Assembly: GCF_035917455.1 (NCBI RefSeq) | Contig: NZ_CP109078.1 | Span: 1,302,001-1,366,000, forward strand | Direction: 5' to 3' | Length of the DNA: 64,000 nucleotides | From: Micromonospora sp. NBC_01796 | Lineage (GTDB): Bacteria > Actinomycetota > Actinomycetes > Mycobacteriales > Micromonosporaceae | In this document: in pieces, positions 27,085 to 36,105 of the stretch | How the letters are laid out: every line of letters starts with the position of its first letter | Numbering within the stretch: the stretch's first letter is position 1 | Made by a program: the position numbers and the translations under genes | Notes under the pieces: generated by a model | The model's database searches: none | What the model was told of the DNA's origin: nothing | The model's input: only the letters and a program-made list of their open reading frames with translations

Positions 27085-29388
27085 CTAAGCCTGACGCATC
27101 TCATGCGATGAGTCAACTGATCCCAGATTCTGGGCAGACCGGTTGCGCGGGGCGGGCACCGCCCGCGCTCCGGGCGAGGTCGCGGCATCGAGCATCGCCT
27201 CCAGGTGCTCGGCCGGAACCCCCCATCCGAAGAGCTGTCCCTGACCGAACCGGCACCCCGCCTCGACCACCGCAGCCAGCTCCAACGGGTTGGTCACCCC
27301 CTCGGCGATCACCTCCAGGCCGAGCTGGTGGCCGAGCCGCATCACCACGTCGACCATGGGGGCGAAGACCCGCCGCTCGCCCTCGCCCGGGGGTCGGATC
27401 GGCTCCTGCTCGGCGACCAGACTGTGGTCGATCTTCAGGATGTCGATCGGCAGCTTGCGCAACTGTCCCAGCGACGAGTACCCGGCGCCGAAGTCGTCCA
27501 GGGCGATCCGTACGCCGGTGGCCCGGAGGGCGGCGAGCCGGCGGATCAGCTCGTCCAGGTCGGTCGCCACCGCGTGCTCGGTGACCTCCAGGACCAGCCG
27601 CTGCGGCGGCACCCGGTGCGCCCGCAGCGCCTCGGCCACCTGCACCACGTACTCCGGGGCGTGCAGCTCCCTCGGGGACACGTTCACCGACAACCAGACG
27701 TCGTGCCCGTCCGCCAGCCAGATCGACAACTGGTGGCAGGCCTGGTGCAGCACCCAGGAGCCGAGCGGGGCGATCATGCCGCACTCCTCCGCCAGCGGAA
27801 TGAACTCGTCCGGCCGGACACTGCCCAGCTCCGGGTGGTACCAGCGCAGCAGCGCCTCCGCGCCGACCGGGCGTACCGACGGGACCGCCACCACCGGCTG
27901 GAAGACGAGGTGCAGCTCGTTGCGCTCGATCGCGCCGCGCATCTCGTGTTCCAGGGTGGTCCGGCGGCGCAGCAGGTGGTCGTAGGCGACGTCGTAACGC
28001 TCGACCCGGTTCTTGCCCCGCTGCTTGGCGTAGCGCAGGGCCAGGTCGGCGTTGCGCAGCAGCGTCTCCACCTCCGGGGCGCTGGACTGGGCCGCCACCC
28101 CGACGCTGACCGAGACGAAGATCCGCCCGGCCGGGTGGTCGTAGGGGCGGCCGAGGATGCCCAGCAGCCGCTCGGCGACCCGCTGGGCCTCCGGGGGCCG
28201 GGCCCACATCAGCACCGCGAACTCGTCCCCGCCGAGCCGGGCCGCCAGGTCGCCGGGGCGCAGGTTGAGCCGCAGCCGCTGGGCGACCTCGGCCAGGACC
28301 GCGTCCCCGACGTCGTGACCGTGCAGGTCGTTCACGTTCTTGAAACCATCAAGATCAAGGCCCAGGAGTACGCACGGCGCCGCCGACGCCGAACCCTGTT
28401 GCAGGGCACGCAGCAGTCCCCGGCGGTTGGCCAGCCCGGTCAACGGGTCGGTGTGCGCCAACTCCCGGAAGTGCGCCTCCCGCTCGGCCAGCCGCCGCGC
28501 GTACGCCCGTACGTCGCGCAGGGCCAGCGACTGCCTGGCCACCAGGGCGAAGCCCTCCACGCTGCCGGAGACGATCCCGAGCACGGTGAAGTCGCCCATC
28601 CGGAGCAGGTGGTACATGGCGGAGACGGCCATCGCGAGCATCGGGAGGAAGGCGTACCCGGTGCCGTTGCGGATCAGGTCGGCGTCGACCTCCCCGGCCC
28701 GCTCGGTGGTCCGCCCGCCGAGGAAGATCAGGAGGAAGCCGACCGGCAGTACGGCCGCACCGGTCAGCGCGACCACCGGACCCGCCTGGCAGATCCCGAC
28801 CGCCAGCCCGAGTCCCGCCAATCCGACCAGGGTCACCCCGGACCCGATCAGGACCAGCTCGCGACGCGGGCGGGGGGACCGGACGCCGACGACGAAGGTG
28901 AGCCCGATCGCCCCGGCGGCGGTCGCGGAGGCGAGCAGGATGGCCGGGCAGGCCCGTGGGGTCCAGTCACCGAGCAGCCGGGTCGGCTCGGCGGCGAGCA
29001 CCCACCCGACGAACCAGAGCGCCGCGCCGATCACCAGCCCGTCCAGCACCAGCCGCAGTGCCGCGGACCGGGTACGGGCGACCCCGGGCAGCCGCAGCAA
29101 CCCGGCGCAGAGCACCAGCCCGCTGGCCGCCAGCCCGACCGCGACCACGGTGGCGAGTGTCATCCGCTGGTGCTGGTGGTGGCTCCAGTGCCCGGCCATC
29201 CCGATGATGCCGACGAGGCCGGTGACCGCCGTCAGGGTGGCCAGCACGACGCCCGACGCCAGCAGCAGGTGCGCCCGGCGCCGGTCGCCGGTACGCCGGA
29301 GCGTCGAGAAGATCAACACTGACGTACCCGCGATCGCCGCGAGCCCACTCGCCACCGCGCCGACCACCACGCCAGAGGGGAGTTGCAC
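27085..29388 (-). CDS. Membrane GGDEF-EAL cyclic-di-GMP enzyme
   Basis: 767 residues from GTG 29388; the frame stays open another 1.8 kb antisense to ilvD but without family sequence. The N-terminal 290 residues form about eight to nine hydrophobic helices (a membrane sensor of MHYT-less type). GGDEF domain: intact GGDEF at 386-390, with the inhibitory I-site RPGD exactly five residues upstream. EAL domain: EALLRW at about 511, [29 protein letters not shown], all catalytic residues kept. It could both make and degrade c-di-GMP. Stop lies 4 bp from the ilvB leader peptide, so the ilvB promoter probably lies within its 3' end. Confidence 0.9.
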   Translation of the reverse strand: MQLPSGVVVGAVASGLAAIAGTSVLIFSTLRRTGDRRRAHLLLASGVVLATLTAVTGLVGIIGMAGHWSHHQHQRMTLATVVAVGLAASGLVLCAGLLRLPGVARTRSAALRLVLDGLVIGAALWFVGWVLAAEPTRLLGDWTPRACPAILLASATAAGAIGLTFVVGVRSPRPRRELVLIGSGVTLVGLAGLGLAVGICQAGPVVALTGAAVLPVGFLLIFLGGRTTERAGEVDADLIRNGTGYAFLPMLAMAVSAMYHLLRMGDFTVLGIVSGSVEGFALVARQSLALRDVRAYARRLAEREAHFRELAHTDPLTGLANRRGLLRALQQGSASAAPCVLLGLDLDGFKNVNDLHGHDVGDAVLAEVAQRLRLNLRPGDLAARLGGDEFAVLMWARPPEAQRVAERLLGILGRPYDHPAGRIFVSVSVGVAAQSSAPEVETLLRNADLALRYAKQRGKNRVERYDVAYDHLLRRRTTLEHEMRGAIERNELHLVFQPVVAVPSVRPVGAEALLRWYHPELGSVRPDEFIPLAEECGMIAPLGSWVLHQACHQLSIWLADGHDVWLSVNVSPRELHAPEYVVQVAEALRAHRVPPQRLVLEVTEHAVATDLDELIRRLAALRATGVRIALDDFGAGYSSLGQLRKLPIDILKIDHSLVAEQEPIRPPGEGERRVFAPMVDVVMRLGHQLGLEVIAEGVTNPLELAAVVEAGCRFGQGQLFGWGVPAEHLEAMLDAATSPGARAVPAPRNRSAQNLGSVDSSHEMRQA

Positions 29389-29589
29389 GCATCCACTGTG
29401 CCGGATACGGGCCGTCCCGTGGGGGACGGGGTGTGCAGGATCGACCAGCCGGACGTACCGGATCCACCAGCGGCGACCCGCCCGGTGGCCTGCGGACCGC
29501 CCGCCCGGAGTCCCGTCCGGGCATCCCGCGTTCTGGACGCGCCCCCGCCGAGCGGGCCGGTACGGCACCGACGGTGTAACACTGGTGCA

Positions 29590-31437
29590 ATGCCTGACCT
29601 GCGGTCCAAGACCTCCACTCATGGCCGGACGATGGCCGGGGCCCGTGCACTCTGGCGCGCCACCGGGATGACCGACGACGACTTCGGCAAGCCGATCGTG
29701 GCCATCGCCAACAGTTTCACCCAGTTCGTACCCGGTCACGTACACCTCAAGGACCTCGGTGGCCTGGTGGCGGACTCGGTGGCCGAGGCCGGCGGGGTCG
29801 GCCGGGAGTTCAACACGATCGCCGTGGACGACGGGATCGCGATGGGCCACGGCGGCATGCTCTACTCGCTGCCGAGCCGCGAGTTGATCGCCGACGCGGT
29901 CGAGTACATGGTCAACGCGCACTGCGCGGACGCCCTGGTCTGCATCTCGAACTGCGACAAGATCACCCCCGGCATGCTGCTGGCCGCGCTCCGGCTCAAC
30001 ATCCCCACCGTCTTCGTCTCCGGCGGCCCGATGGAGGCCGGCAAGACGATCGCGATCGAGGGGATCGTGCACGACAAGATCGACCTGATCGACGCCATGA
30101 TCGCCTCGTCCAACGACGCGGTCACCGACGCCCAGCTCGGCGAGATCGAGCGCTCCGCCTGCCCGACCTGCGGCTCCTGCTCCGGCATGTTCACCGCCAA
30201 CTCGATGAACTGCCTCACCGAGGCGATCGGGCTGGCCCTGCCGGGCAACGGCTCGACCCTGGCCACCCACGCCGCGCGCAAGGCGCTGTTCGAGGAGGCC
30301 GGCCGGACCATCGTGGAGATCTCCAAGCGCTGGTACGACGGCGACGACGACTCCGTACTCCCCCGCTCGGTCGCCTCCCGCGCCGCCTTCGACAACGCGG
30401 TCGCCCTCGACGTGGCCATGGGCGGCTCGACCAACACGGTCCTGCACCTGCTCGCCGCCGCCCGCGAAGCCGAGCTTGACTTCACCGTCGCGGACATCGA
30501 CGCCATCTCCCGCCGGGTCCCCTGCCTGGCCAAGGTCGCCCCGAACTCCCCGAAGTACCACATGGAGGACGTGCACCGGGCCGGCGGCATCCCCGCGATC
30601 ATGGGCGAGCTGGACCGCGCCGGCCTGCTCCACCGGGACGTGCACGCGGTGCACTCCCCCACCCTCGACCAGTGGCTCGCCGACTGGGACATCCGGGGCG
30701 GCAGCCCCACCCCCGAGGCGGTCGAGCTGTTCCACGCCGCCCCCGGCGGGGTCCGTACCACCGAGGCGTTCTCCACCACCAACCGGTGGGCGACCCTGGA
30801 CACCGACGCCGCCGACGGTTGCCTGCGCGACCGGGAGCACGCGTACACGGTCGACGGCGGGCTGGCCATCCTGCACGGCAACCTGGCCCCGGAGGGATCC
30901 GTGGTCAAGACCGCCGGTGTCCCGGCCGACCGACTCAGCTTCCGTGGCCCGGCCAAGGTGTACGAGTCCCAGGACGACGCGGTCACCGCGATCCTCGCCA
31001 AGGAGGTCGTCGCCGGTGACGTCGTGGTGATCCGGTACGAGGGCCCGAAGGGCGGGCCGGGCATGCAGGAGATGCTCTACCCCACCTCGTTCCTCAAGGG
31101 ACGCGGCCTCGGCCGCGACTGCGCCCTGATCACCGACGGCCGGTTCTCCGGCGGCACCTCCGGCCTCTCCATCGGGCACATCTCCCCCGAGGCGGCCGGC
31201 GGTGGCCTGATCGCCCTGGTCGAGCCCGGCGACGAGATCGTCATCGACATTCCGACCCGGTCGATCGAGCTGAACGTGCCGGCCGAGGTGCTGGACGCCC
31301 GGCGGGTCGCCCAGGAGAAGCGCGACAAGCCGTACACCCCGGTCGACCGGCAGCGCCCGGTGTCGGCCGCGCTCCGGGCGTACGCCTCGATGGCGACCTC
31401 GGCCAGCGACGGCGCGTACCGCCGCGTCCCGGAGTAG
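29590..31437 (+). CDS. ilvD: Dihydroxy-acid dehydratase
   Basis: 615 residues. Iron-sulfur cysteines in [12 protein letters not shown] and [17 protein letters not shown], an N-terminal [17 protein letters not shown], and C-terminal [12 protein letters not shown] and [12 protein letters not shown]. It dehydrates dihydroxyisovalerate and dihydroxymethylvalerate to the 2-oxo acids for IlvE. No ribosome-binding site; TAACAC ends 7 bp before the ATG at 29590, suggesting a leaderless transcript. Divergent from the GGDEF-EAL gene, alone in its transcription unit, followed by a terminator. Confidence 0.97.
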   Translation: MPDLRSKTSTHGRTMAGARALWRATGMTDDDFGKPIVAIANSFTQFVPGHVHLKDLGGLVADSVAEAGGVGREFNTIAVDDGIAMGHGGMLYSLPSRELIADAVEYMVNAHCADALVCISNCDKITPGMLLAALRLNIPTVFVSGGPMEAGKTIAIEGIVHDKIDLIDAMIASSNDAVTDAQLGEIERSACPTCGSCSGMFTANSMNCLTEAIGLALPGNGSTLATHAARKALFEEAGRTIVEISKRWYDGDDDSVLPRSVASRAAFDNAVALDVAMGGSTNTVLHLLAAAREAELDFTVADIDAISRRVPCLAKVAPNSPKYHMEDVHRAGGIPAIMGELDRAGLLHRDVHAVHSPTLDQWLADWDIRGGSPTPEAVELFHAAPGGVRTTEAFSTTNRWATLDTDAADGCLRDREHAYTVDGGLAILHGNLAPEGSVVKTAGVPADRLSFRGPAKVYESQDDAVTAILAKEVVAGDVVVIRYEGPKGGPGMQEMLYPTSFLKGRGLGRDCALITDGRFSGGTSGLSIGHISPEAAGGGLIALVEPGDEIVIDIPTRSIELNVPAEVLDARRVAQEKRDKPYTPVDRQRPVSAALRAYASMATSASDGAYRRVPE

Positions 31438-31462
31438 CCCGCACGAAGCAGTAGGACGAAGA

Positions 31463-31493
31463 ACCGGCCCGGACCGCGATGGTCCGGGCCGGT
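31463..31493 (+). terminator. Terminator after ilvD
   Basis: ACCGGCCCGGACC (31463-31475) and GGTCCGGGCCGGT (31481-31493) pair perfectly over 13 bp around a 5-nt loop, 25 bp past the ilvD stop; CTCTGTCC follows. Confidence 0.75.
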
Positions 31494-31629
31494 CTCTGTC
31501 CCAGTCATCGGTACGGCCAAGGAAATGCTGCGAGCGAGGACCTACCGATGTCTCTGAAATTCGACTGAGATTCGTCGCCTAATTTGTTGCGGTGCCAGGT
31601 ACGGCTACCCACTTCCCAGGGGGTTGGTT

Positions 31630-32085
31630 GTGAAATCGACGCACCGTAGCGTGAGATTGGCGCTCGGCCTGACAATCGGGCTGGCGCTGGCACTGTTCAG
31701 CGGGCCACCGGCTGCGGCAGCGGGCGGCGCCACCTCGGCGACGTACGACGCCGCCCCGGTCACCTGGAAACTCCTCGACTACCAGCAGGCGATCTGTGTC
31801 GACACCAGGTACGGCCGAAGCACGTACTTCCTGATCGTGATCCAGGGAAGCTGGTCGGCACCCATCGAGGTCACCGCGCGGGAGCTGCCCGCCGGCTCGA
31901 CAGCCGGCACGCCCCACGCGTTCATTCCACCCGGATCGAATGACGACCACAACGTGCTCACCCTGGTCCCGGTGGTCGTACCGCCGACCCCGATCGGGGT
32001 CTACGGCGCGGTGCTGTGGGCGTCGGACGCGGTCGAGACGCAGACCGTCCCGATCACGATTCGGGTGCAGGAACGCTGCCCGTAG
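31630..32085 (+). CDS. Small secreted protein of unknown function
   Basis: 151 residues from GTG 31630, with AGGGGG six bases upstream. Clear Sec signal peptide: basic VKSTHRSVR, hydrophobic LALGLTIGLALALFSG, cleavage near PPAAAA. The mature part of about 115 residues is beta-rich with two cysteines (QAICVDT and the C-terminal ERCP) that could form a disulfide tying the ends together. I recognise no family; size and strands suggest an immunoglobulin-like or beta-sandwich fold. Monocistronic with its own terminator. Confidence 0.72.
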   Translation: MKSTHRSVRLALGLTIGLALALFSGPPAAAAGGATSATYDAAPVTWKLLDYQQAICVDTRYGRSTYFLIVIQGSWSAPIEVTARELPAGSTAGTPHAFIPPGSNDDHNVLTLVPVVVPPTPIGVYGAVLWASDAVETQTVPITIRVQERCP

Positions 32086-32133
32086 CAGGCGTATCGACAG
32101 TCGTCGTGCACCGGGTGAGGGGCGACTATTCGA

Positions 32134-32167
32134 CTGGGCCGCGATCCCGGGTGGGATCGCGGCCCAG
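32134..32167 (+). terminator. Terminator after the secreted-protein gene
   Basis: CTGGGCCGCGATCCC (32134-32148) and GGGATCGCGGCCCAG (32153-32167) pair over 15 bp with a 4-nt loop, 49 bp past the stop. No U-tract. Confidence 0.7.
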
Positions 32168-32315
32168 CGTCCGCCAACCAGTAGCCGCAACTACCCGTAG
32201 TGGGATGCTATTCGCTCGCCCTGGCCGAGACGAGCTCCCCGTACGACCCGGCATCCATTGCCAGCAACGCGTCTGGTGCCGGTGGGCGGTGGCGGTGGCT
32301 CGTTTCTCCAGGGCG

Positions 32316-32954
32316 TCAGTTCAGCAGGCGCTGGGCCCAGTAGACCTGGCCGTCCGGCCCGACGTTGATCAGGGCGACCAGGAGGTCGGTGACCGCGACG
32401 GGTGCGGTCGCGACGGCCTGCTCGGGTGGCGTGCCCCGGCGGGCCGGATGCAGCACGACAACGAGTGTCACCGGTGACGCGTCGACAGAGGACACCGTGA
32501 CGGCGCTGCCGGCGCTCCAGAACGACCCATTGACCTCGCGCTTGCCGATGCCCTGGAGCCATGGATAGCGCTTCTCGGCGCGGTCCAGGGATCCGTCCGA
32601 GCCTGCGCCGACAGCGTCCGGCCGCGCCGCTGTCACGTTGATGAAGCCGGGCATCAGGCGGGTGCGCTTGTCCAGCACCACGATGCGGAACGAGCCGTCG
32701 ACCTGGGGTTCGGGGGGCCGTACCCAGGTAACTCGGCCGAGGACGATCTGGTCGCCCGCACCGGCCTGCTCCACCTGGGCCGGGCTGATCGCGGCGTCCG
32801 CGGTGACCTGGTCGACCAGGCTCAGGGTCGCGGTGGCGGCCAGCGCCTCCGGACCGTACGGCGGCCGGTTGTGCCACCACCGCCAGCCGGCAACGCCTCC
32901 GACCGCGACGAGCAGCACCACCACTCCGACGATCGAACCAGCCCGCCGCCCCAT
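32316..32954 (-). CDS. Single-pass membrane protein of unknown function
   Basis: 212 residues. Basic MGRRAG then one hydrophobic helix (about 7-24) and a soluble outside domain of about 180 residues with beta strands such as DQIVLGRVTWV, SFRIVVLDKRTRLM and SPVTLVVVLHPA. No cysteines for a lipobox. No family recognised. It stands alone between the secreted-protein gene (convergent) and the ArsR module (divergent, about 100 bp). Confidence 0.65.
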   Translation of the reverse strand: MGRRAGSIVGVVVLLVAVGGVAGWRWWHNRPPYGPEALAATATLSLVDQVTADAAISPAQVEQAGAGDQIVLGRVTWVRPPEPQVDGSFRIVVLDKRTRLMPGFINVTAARPDAVGAGSDGSLDRAEKRYPWLQGIGKREVNGSFWSAGSAVTVSSVDASPVTLVVVLHPARRGTPPEQAVATAPVAVTDLLVALINVGPDGQVYWAQRLLN

Positions 32955-33024
32955 GGTTGGCAGTAGAGCACATCACCACCATCGATCGACGTCCCGCGAG
33001 ACCTCGTTCTTCACAAACGATGGC

Positions 33025-33058
33025 TTGCACAAATGGATGTTTGCGTTAGGGTGGAGCC
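33025..33058 (+). promoter_or_regulatory. Promoter/operator of the arsR module (probably leaderless)
   Basis: TTGCAC (33025-33030) and TAGGGT (33047-33052) form -35 and -10 candidates with a 16-bp spacer; a start about 7 bp on falls at the GTG 33059 itself. Two direct repeats, CACAAACGATGG (33012-33023) and CACAAATGGATG (33028-33039), overlap the promoter and may bind the ArsR product. Confidence 0.45.
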
Positions 33059-33406
33059 GTGCTCACCTCGCTCGTGGCCCCCGGGCCGGACCTCGACTCG
33101 ACCTTCGCGGCCCTCGGAGACCCTGTCCGTCGCGCCCTGGTGACTCGTCTCGCCCAAGGTGACGCCACGGTGGGCGAGCTTGCCGAGCCGTTCGACCTGA
33201 CCCCGCAGGCGATCTCGCACCACATCGGTGTCCTGCGACGATGTGGCCTGGTGGAGCAGCGACGCGAGGGCACCAAACGCCCCTGCCGGCTGAGGATCGA
33301 CCAGCTCTCGCTGCTCCGTACGTGGATCGACGACCAGCGCCGCGCCTGGGACGACCGGCTCGACGCCCTCGAACAGCACCTCACCGACGACGGAGCAGCC
33401 CGTTGA
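33059..33406 (+). CDS. ArsR-family winged-helix regulator
   Basis: 115 residues. FAALGDPVRRALVTRLAQGDATVGELAEPFDLTPQAISHHI is the canonical ArsR helix-turn-helix, followed by the wing GLVEQRREGTKRPCRL. No paired cysteine metal site is visible; the single Cys in RRCGL is not the ELCVCDL motif, so metal sensing is unlikely. This ArsR subfamily commonly precedes an AHSA1/SRPBCC gene, as here. Stop overlaps the next start by TTGA. Confidence 0.88.
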   Translation: MLTSLVAPGPDLDSTFAALGDPVRRALVTRLAQGDATVGELAEPFDLTPQAISHHIGVLRRCGLVEQRREGTKRPCRLRIDQLSLLRTWIDDQRRAWDDRLDALEQHLTDDGAAR

Positions 33407-33867
33407 CCAGAGCAGAACTCCGCGGCGACGAGCTGACCGCCGAGCGGCACCTTCCGGCGGAGCCCGAACGTGTCTGGGCCGCCTTCGTCTCGCCGGCAAG
33501 CATCGCGGCGTTCTGGGGCGGCTCGCACGCCACAGTCCCCGCCGAGTCCGTGGCCGTCGACCTGCGTCCCGGCGGAGAGTTCGCGCTCGACACCCGCGCC
33601 CCGGACGGCGCAACCCGCCGGCTCCGGTTCGTCTACGTGAGCATCGACGCGCCGCACGAGCTCGTGTTCGACGAACCCGTCACCGGCCTCCGTACGACGA
33701 TCACCGTCCGTCCCGCCGGCGACGGCACGGACCTCACCGTCCACCAGCGTCGACTTCCCCCTGAGCTGCGAACGGCCCAGGCAGCCGACGGGCTCGCCTC
33801 GATCCTCGACGCCCTCGCCACACACCTGTCGAACCACCGGACCGCACCGGTACGGAGAACGCCATGA
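33403..33867 (+). CDS. SRPBCC/AHSA1-family protein
   Basis: 154 residues from TTG 33403, overlapping the ArsR stop. HLPAEPERVWAAFVSPASIAAFWG is the typical AHSA1/START opening, then LRPGGEFALDTRAPDG and FVYVSIDAPHELVFDEP. The fold is a ligand-binding helix-grip; ArsR-linked members are presumed to bind or modify hydrophobic small molecules, with no known substrate. Its last codons overlap the ATG of the next gene (ATGA). Confidence 0.82.
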   Translation: MTRAELRGDELTAERHLPAEPERVWAAFVSPASIAAFWGGSHATVPAESVAVDLRPGGEFALDTRAPDGATRRLRFVYVSIDAPHELVFDEPVTGLRTTITVRPAGDGTDLTVHQRRLPPELRTAQAADGLASILDALATHLSNHRTAPVRRTP

Positions 33868-34220
33868 CCCCGACGACCCAACGCGACCTCGTGGCGGAGT
33901 ACTTCGCCGGTTTCCGGACCAGTGACCACCCGCGCATCCTGGCGACCCTCACCGACGACGTGGAGTGGGTCATCCACGGCCACCGGACCACCCGCGGCAG
34001 AGCTGAGTTCGACGGCGAGATCGAGAATCCGGCGTTCACCGGCAGCCCCGAACTCGACGTCCAGCGTGTCTACGAGGACGGGCCGGTGGTCGTGACCACG
34101 GGCGAGGGCCGGGGCGTCAGCGTCGAGCAGGGGTCGTTCCGCTTCGCCTTCAACGACCTGTTCACCTTCCGGGACGGGCTCATCGCCCGCGTCGACTCGT
34201 ACGTCGTCCCGCTGCCCTGA
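33864..34220 (+). CDS. SnoaL-like (NTF2-fold) protein
   Basis: 118 residues. QRDLVAEYFAGFRTSDHPRILATLTDDVEWVIHG is a typical SnoaL/ketosteroid-isomerase-like start; FAFNDLFTFRDGLIARVDSYVVPLP is the typical ending. Third gene of the ArsR-SRPBCC-SnoaL unit, ATGA overlap with the second. Enzymatic role unknown. Convergent with the methyltransferase 6 bp further. Confidence 0.82.
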   Translation: MTPTTQRDLVAEYFAGFRTSDHPRILATLTDDVEWVIHGHRTTRGRAEFDGEIENPAFTGSPELDVQRVYEDGPVVVTTGEGRGVSVEQGSFRFAFNDLFTFRDGLIARVDSYVVPLP

Positions 34221-34226
34221 GGCGGC

Positions 34227-34835
34227 TCACCGTTTCGTCGCGGTGGCCGCGATCGCGGCGTGCGGCCGATGAGTTCCATCGGCGGGCCGTTGCGCCCGCC
34301 CGACTTCCTCGAAGCCCGCTTCCCTCAGCCGCGCGGAGAACTCGTCAACGGGCCAGCGGTACGCCGTCACCACCTTGTGGTCGAAGGCGCCAACCTCGTC
34401 GCCGTCGAAGAAACCGACCACCAACGTACCGGCCGGGGTCATCGCTCGCCGGAACTCGGCGAGCACGCCGTCGAGGTCCCCTGGCGGCAGATGGATCAAC
34501 GAATACCAGCCCAGGATGCCGCTGACGGAGTGGTCCGCGACGTCGAGATTGTCCATCGAGCCGAGCTGGAACTCGCTGTCCGGGTGGGCAGCCTTGGCAT
34601 GGGCGACGAACTCGGGAACCATGTCGATCCCCCTCGCGTCGATGCCCAGCGAGCGGAGGTAACCGGTGAAGTGGCCGGGCCCGCAGCCCAGATCGAGCAC
34701 CACACCGGGCTGGCTCGACAGGTGGTCCCCGATGAAGGCGAGGTCGTCGGGGTGCGCCTGCTGGACCGTACCGAACAACTCGATGTAAAGGTCCGCGACC
34801 GAGGCGTACGCCTGCCGTACCTGCTCCGATGTCAT
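34227..34835 (-). CDS. Class I SAM-dependent methyltransferase
   Basis: 202 residues. SAM motif I VVLDLGCGPGHFTGYL, acidic loop GIDMVPEFV, and motif SVSGILGWYSLIHLPP. Family 11/25-type methyltransferase on a small molecule; substrate unknown. ATG 34835. Upstream on the same strand, 25 bp away, is the NTF2-fold gene, so the two may be cotranscribed. Confidence 0.85.
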   Translation of the reverse strand: MTSEQVRQAYASVADLYIELFGTVQQAHPDDLAFIGDHLSSQPGVVLDLGCGPGHFTGYLRSLGIDARGIDMVPEFVAHAKAAHPDSEFQLGSMDNLDVADHSVSGILGWYSLIHLPPGDLDGVLAEFRRAMTPAGTLVVGFFDGDEVGAFDHKVVTAYRWPVDEFSARLREAGFEEVGRAQRPADGTHRPHAAIAATATKR

Positions 34836-34860
34836 CGCGCGACTATAGGTCCCGAACCGG

Positions 34861-35304
34861 TTACTCCGCTGTGGCGGTGTCCGGGGCGGTGGGGCTGACG
34901 TGTGCCGCGATCAGGCGCCACCCCTTGTCCCCGTCGAGGATCCAGGTGCGCGTGTAGCGGACCCGGGCGAGGAACGGGTCACCGGCGATGGTGCCCTCCA
35001 GCGTGCCGAGGAACCAGGTCACCCCGGTGCCGCCGACGACGAGCACCGCCAGGTCCTCCTCCTCCACCCGGGTCATCGACTGCCGACCCGACCGGTGTAC
35101 GTCCAGGTCGTCCTGCTTGGAGTACAGGGCGCCGTCCGGTCCGGTGAACACGAGCCGGTCGTCGATCAGCCGGTCCAGCGCCGCGACATCCGAGGCGAGT
35201 TGGGCCTGCTGTAGCCGTCGTTCGGCCGCGCGCAACGCGTCGACCTCATCGGAACCCGCGCCGGTGCCGGCGGCGTGGTCCAACGACTGGCCCATCTGAG
35301 ACAT
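34861..35304 (-). CDS. NTF2-fold protein (SgcJ/DUF4440-like)
   Basis: 147 residues from ATG 35304 (GGGGG upstream); an in-frame start 14 codons earlier exists. DEVDALRAAERRLQQAQLASDVAALDRLIDDRLVFTGPDG is the DUF4440 opening, and DLDVHRSGRQSMTRVEEEDLAVLV plus RVRYTRTWILDGDKGWRLIAAHVSP complete the fold. Such proteins are small-molecule binding or isomerase-like. No catalytic assignment is possible. Confidence 0.78.
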   Translation of the reverse strand: MSQMGQSLDHAAGTGAGSDEVDALRAAERRLQQAQLASDVAALDRLIDDRLVFTGPDGALYSKQDDLDVHRSGRQSMTRVEEEDLAVLVVGGTGVTWFLGTLEGTIAGDPFLARVRYTRTWILDGDKGWRLIAAHVSPTAPDTATAE

Positions 35305-35447
35305 CGACCGACCCCCAGGCTGACTGGACGAAGCATGTACGACCATCCTGTCATGCCGCGATCTACGCGTTAGGCACGGCCTGACAGGCCGCTGGACCGT
35401 TCTCGCGCTCGTGGCTGCCTGCGCCGAGTCCAGGTGTGGGATCGCGG

Positions 35448-36035
35448 TTACCGCAGGGCGCTGGCCAGGACGGTGGTCACGACCCTGTGGACGGCCGCAG
35501 GCTCTGGGGGGCTGTCCTTCCGCTCGGTGAACAGCAACTGCGCGGCGCCGATCAGGGTGGGCGCGAGCGTCTCGACGTCGGCGCCGGACTCGATCCGGCC
35601 ATGGTCGCGCTCGGCCGTCAGGTATCCGGCGACCATGGCCGTGCCCTCGCCGACGAGGGGGAACCGGGCGGTGCCGGCGGCACGCAGCCTCGCGCGCAGC
35701 TCGTCACGGGCGATGACAAGGACCACGATCGCCACCATGACCGGCTCGAAGAGGTCCATCAGGGCACGAGTCAGGTTGTCGGCGACGGTGCCGGTCCCGG
35801 CCTCGTCCCGCAGGGCCGTGGCCTGAGCTTCGACCCGGGCGATGCGTTCCAGCACCAGTTCGGCGAGGAAGACGTCGAAGTCGGCGAAGTGTCGATGCAG
35901 CACCCCCTTGGCGACGCCCGCCTCCGTGGTGACCGCCCGACCGGTAAGGCCGGTGACGCCGTCTCGGATCAGCACCCGCACGGCGGCGTCGAAGAGTTGT
36001 CGGCGTGGGTCCTGTAGCGCTACGCCGGTGGGCAA
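35448..36035 (-). CDS. TetR-family regulator
   Basis: 195 residues. N-terminal helix-turn-helix: RRQLFDAAVRVLIRDGVTGLTGRAVTTEAGVAKGVLHRHFADFDVFLAEL; the rest is a helical ligand domain. Divergent from a methyltransferase gene with only 70 bp between the starts, where an 18-bp palindrome (36077-36094) is the likely operator, so it probably represses the methyltransferase and perhaps itself. Confidence 0.88.
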   Translation of the reverse strand: MPTGVALQDPRRQLFDAAVRVLIRDGVTGLTGRAVTTEAGVAKGVLHRHFADFDVFLAELVLERIARVEAQATALRDEAGTGTVADNLTRALMDLFEPVMVAIVVLVIARDELRARLRAAGTARFPLVGEGTAMVAGYLTAERDHGRIESGADVETLAPTLIGAAQLLFTERKDSPPEPAAVHRVVTTVLASALR

Positions 36036-36069
36036 CGGCTACCCCCTTTCCCTTGTTGAGCGCGCGCGA

Positions 36070-36104
36070 TTGCCGAAGTGGGCGAGCGCCCACTAGAGTG
36101 GGCG
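36070..36104 (+). promoter_or_regulatory. Promoter and TetR operator of the methyltransferase gene
   Basis: -35 TTGCCG (36070-36075) and -10 TAGAGT (36094-36099) are 18 bp apart, putting the transcript start at or next to the ATG (36106), i.e. leaderless. The perfect palindrome AGTGGGCG-AG-CGCCCACT (36077-36094) fills the spacer, and a third half-site AGTGGGCG follows at 36097-36104. Binding here would block RNA polymerase directly. Confidence 0.65.
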
Positions 36105-36105
36105 C

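Noticed and set aside
29389-31179. N-terminal extension of the GGDEF-EAL protein through the ilvD region
   Set aside because: It is the antisense frame of ilvD with low-complexity composition; the membrane domain starts at GTG 29388.
33059-33406. Arsenic or metal-sensing ArsR
   Set aside because: The metal-binding cysteine pair is absent and the neighbouring genes are not metal-resistance genes.
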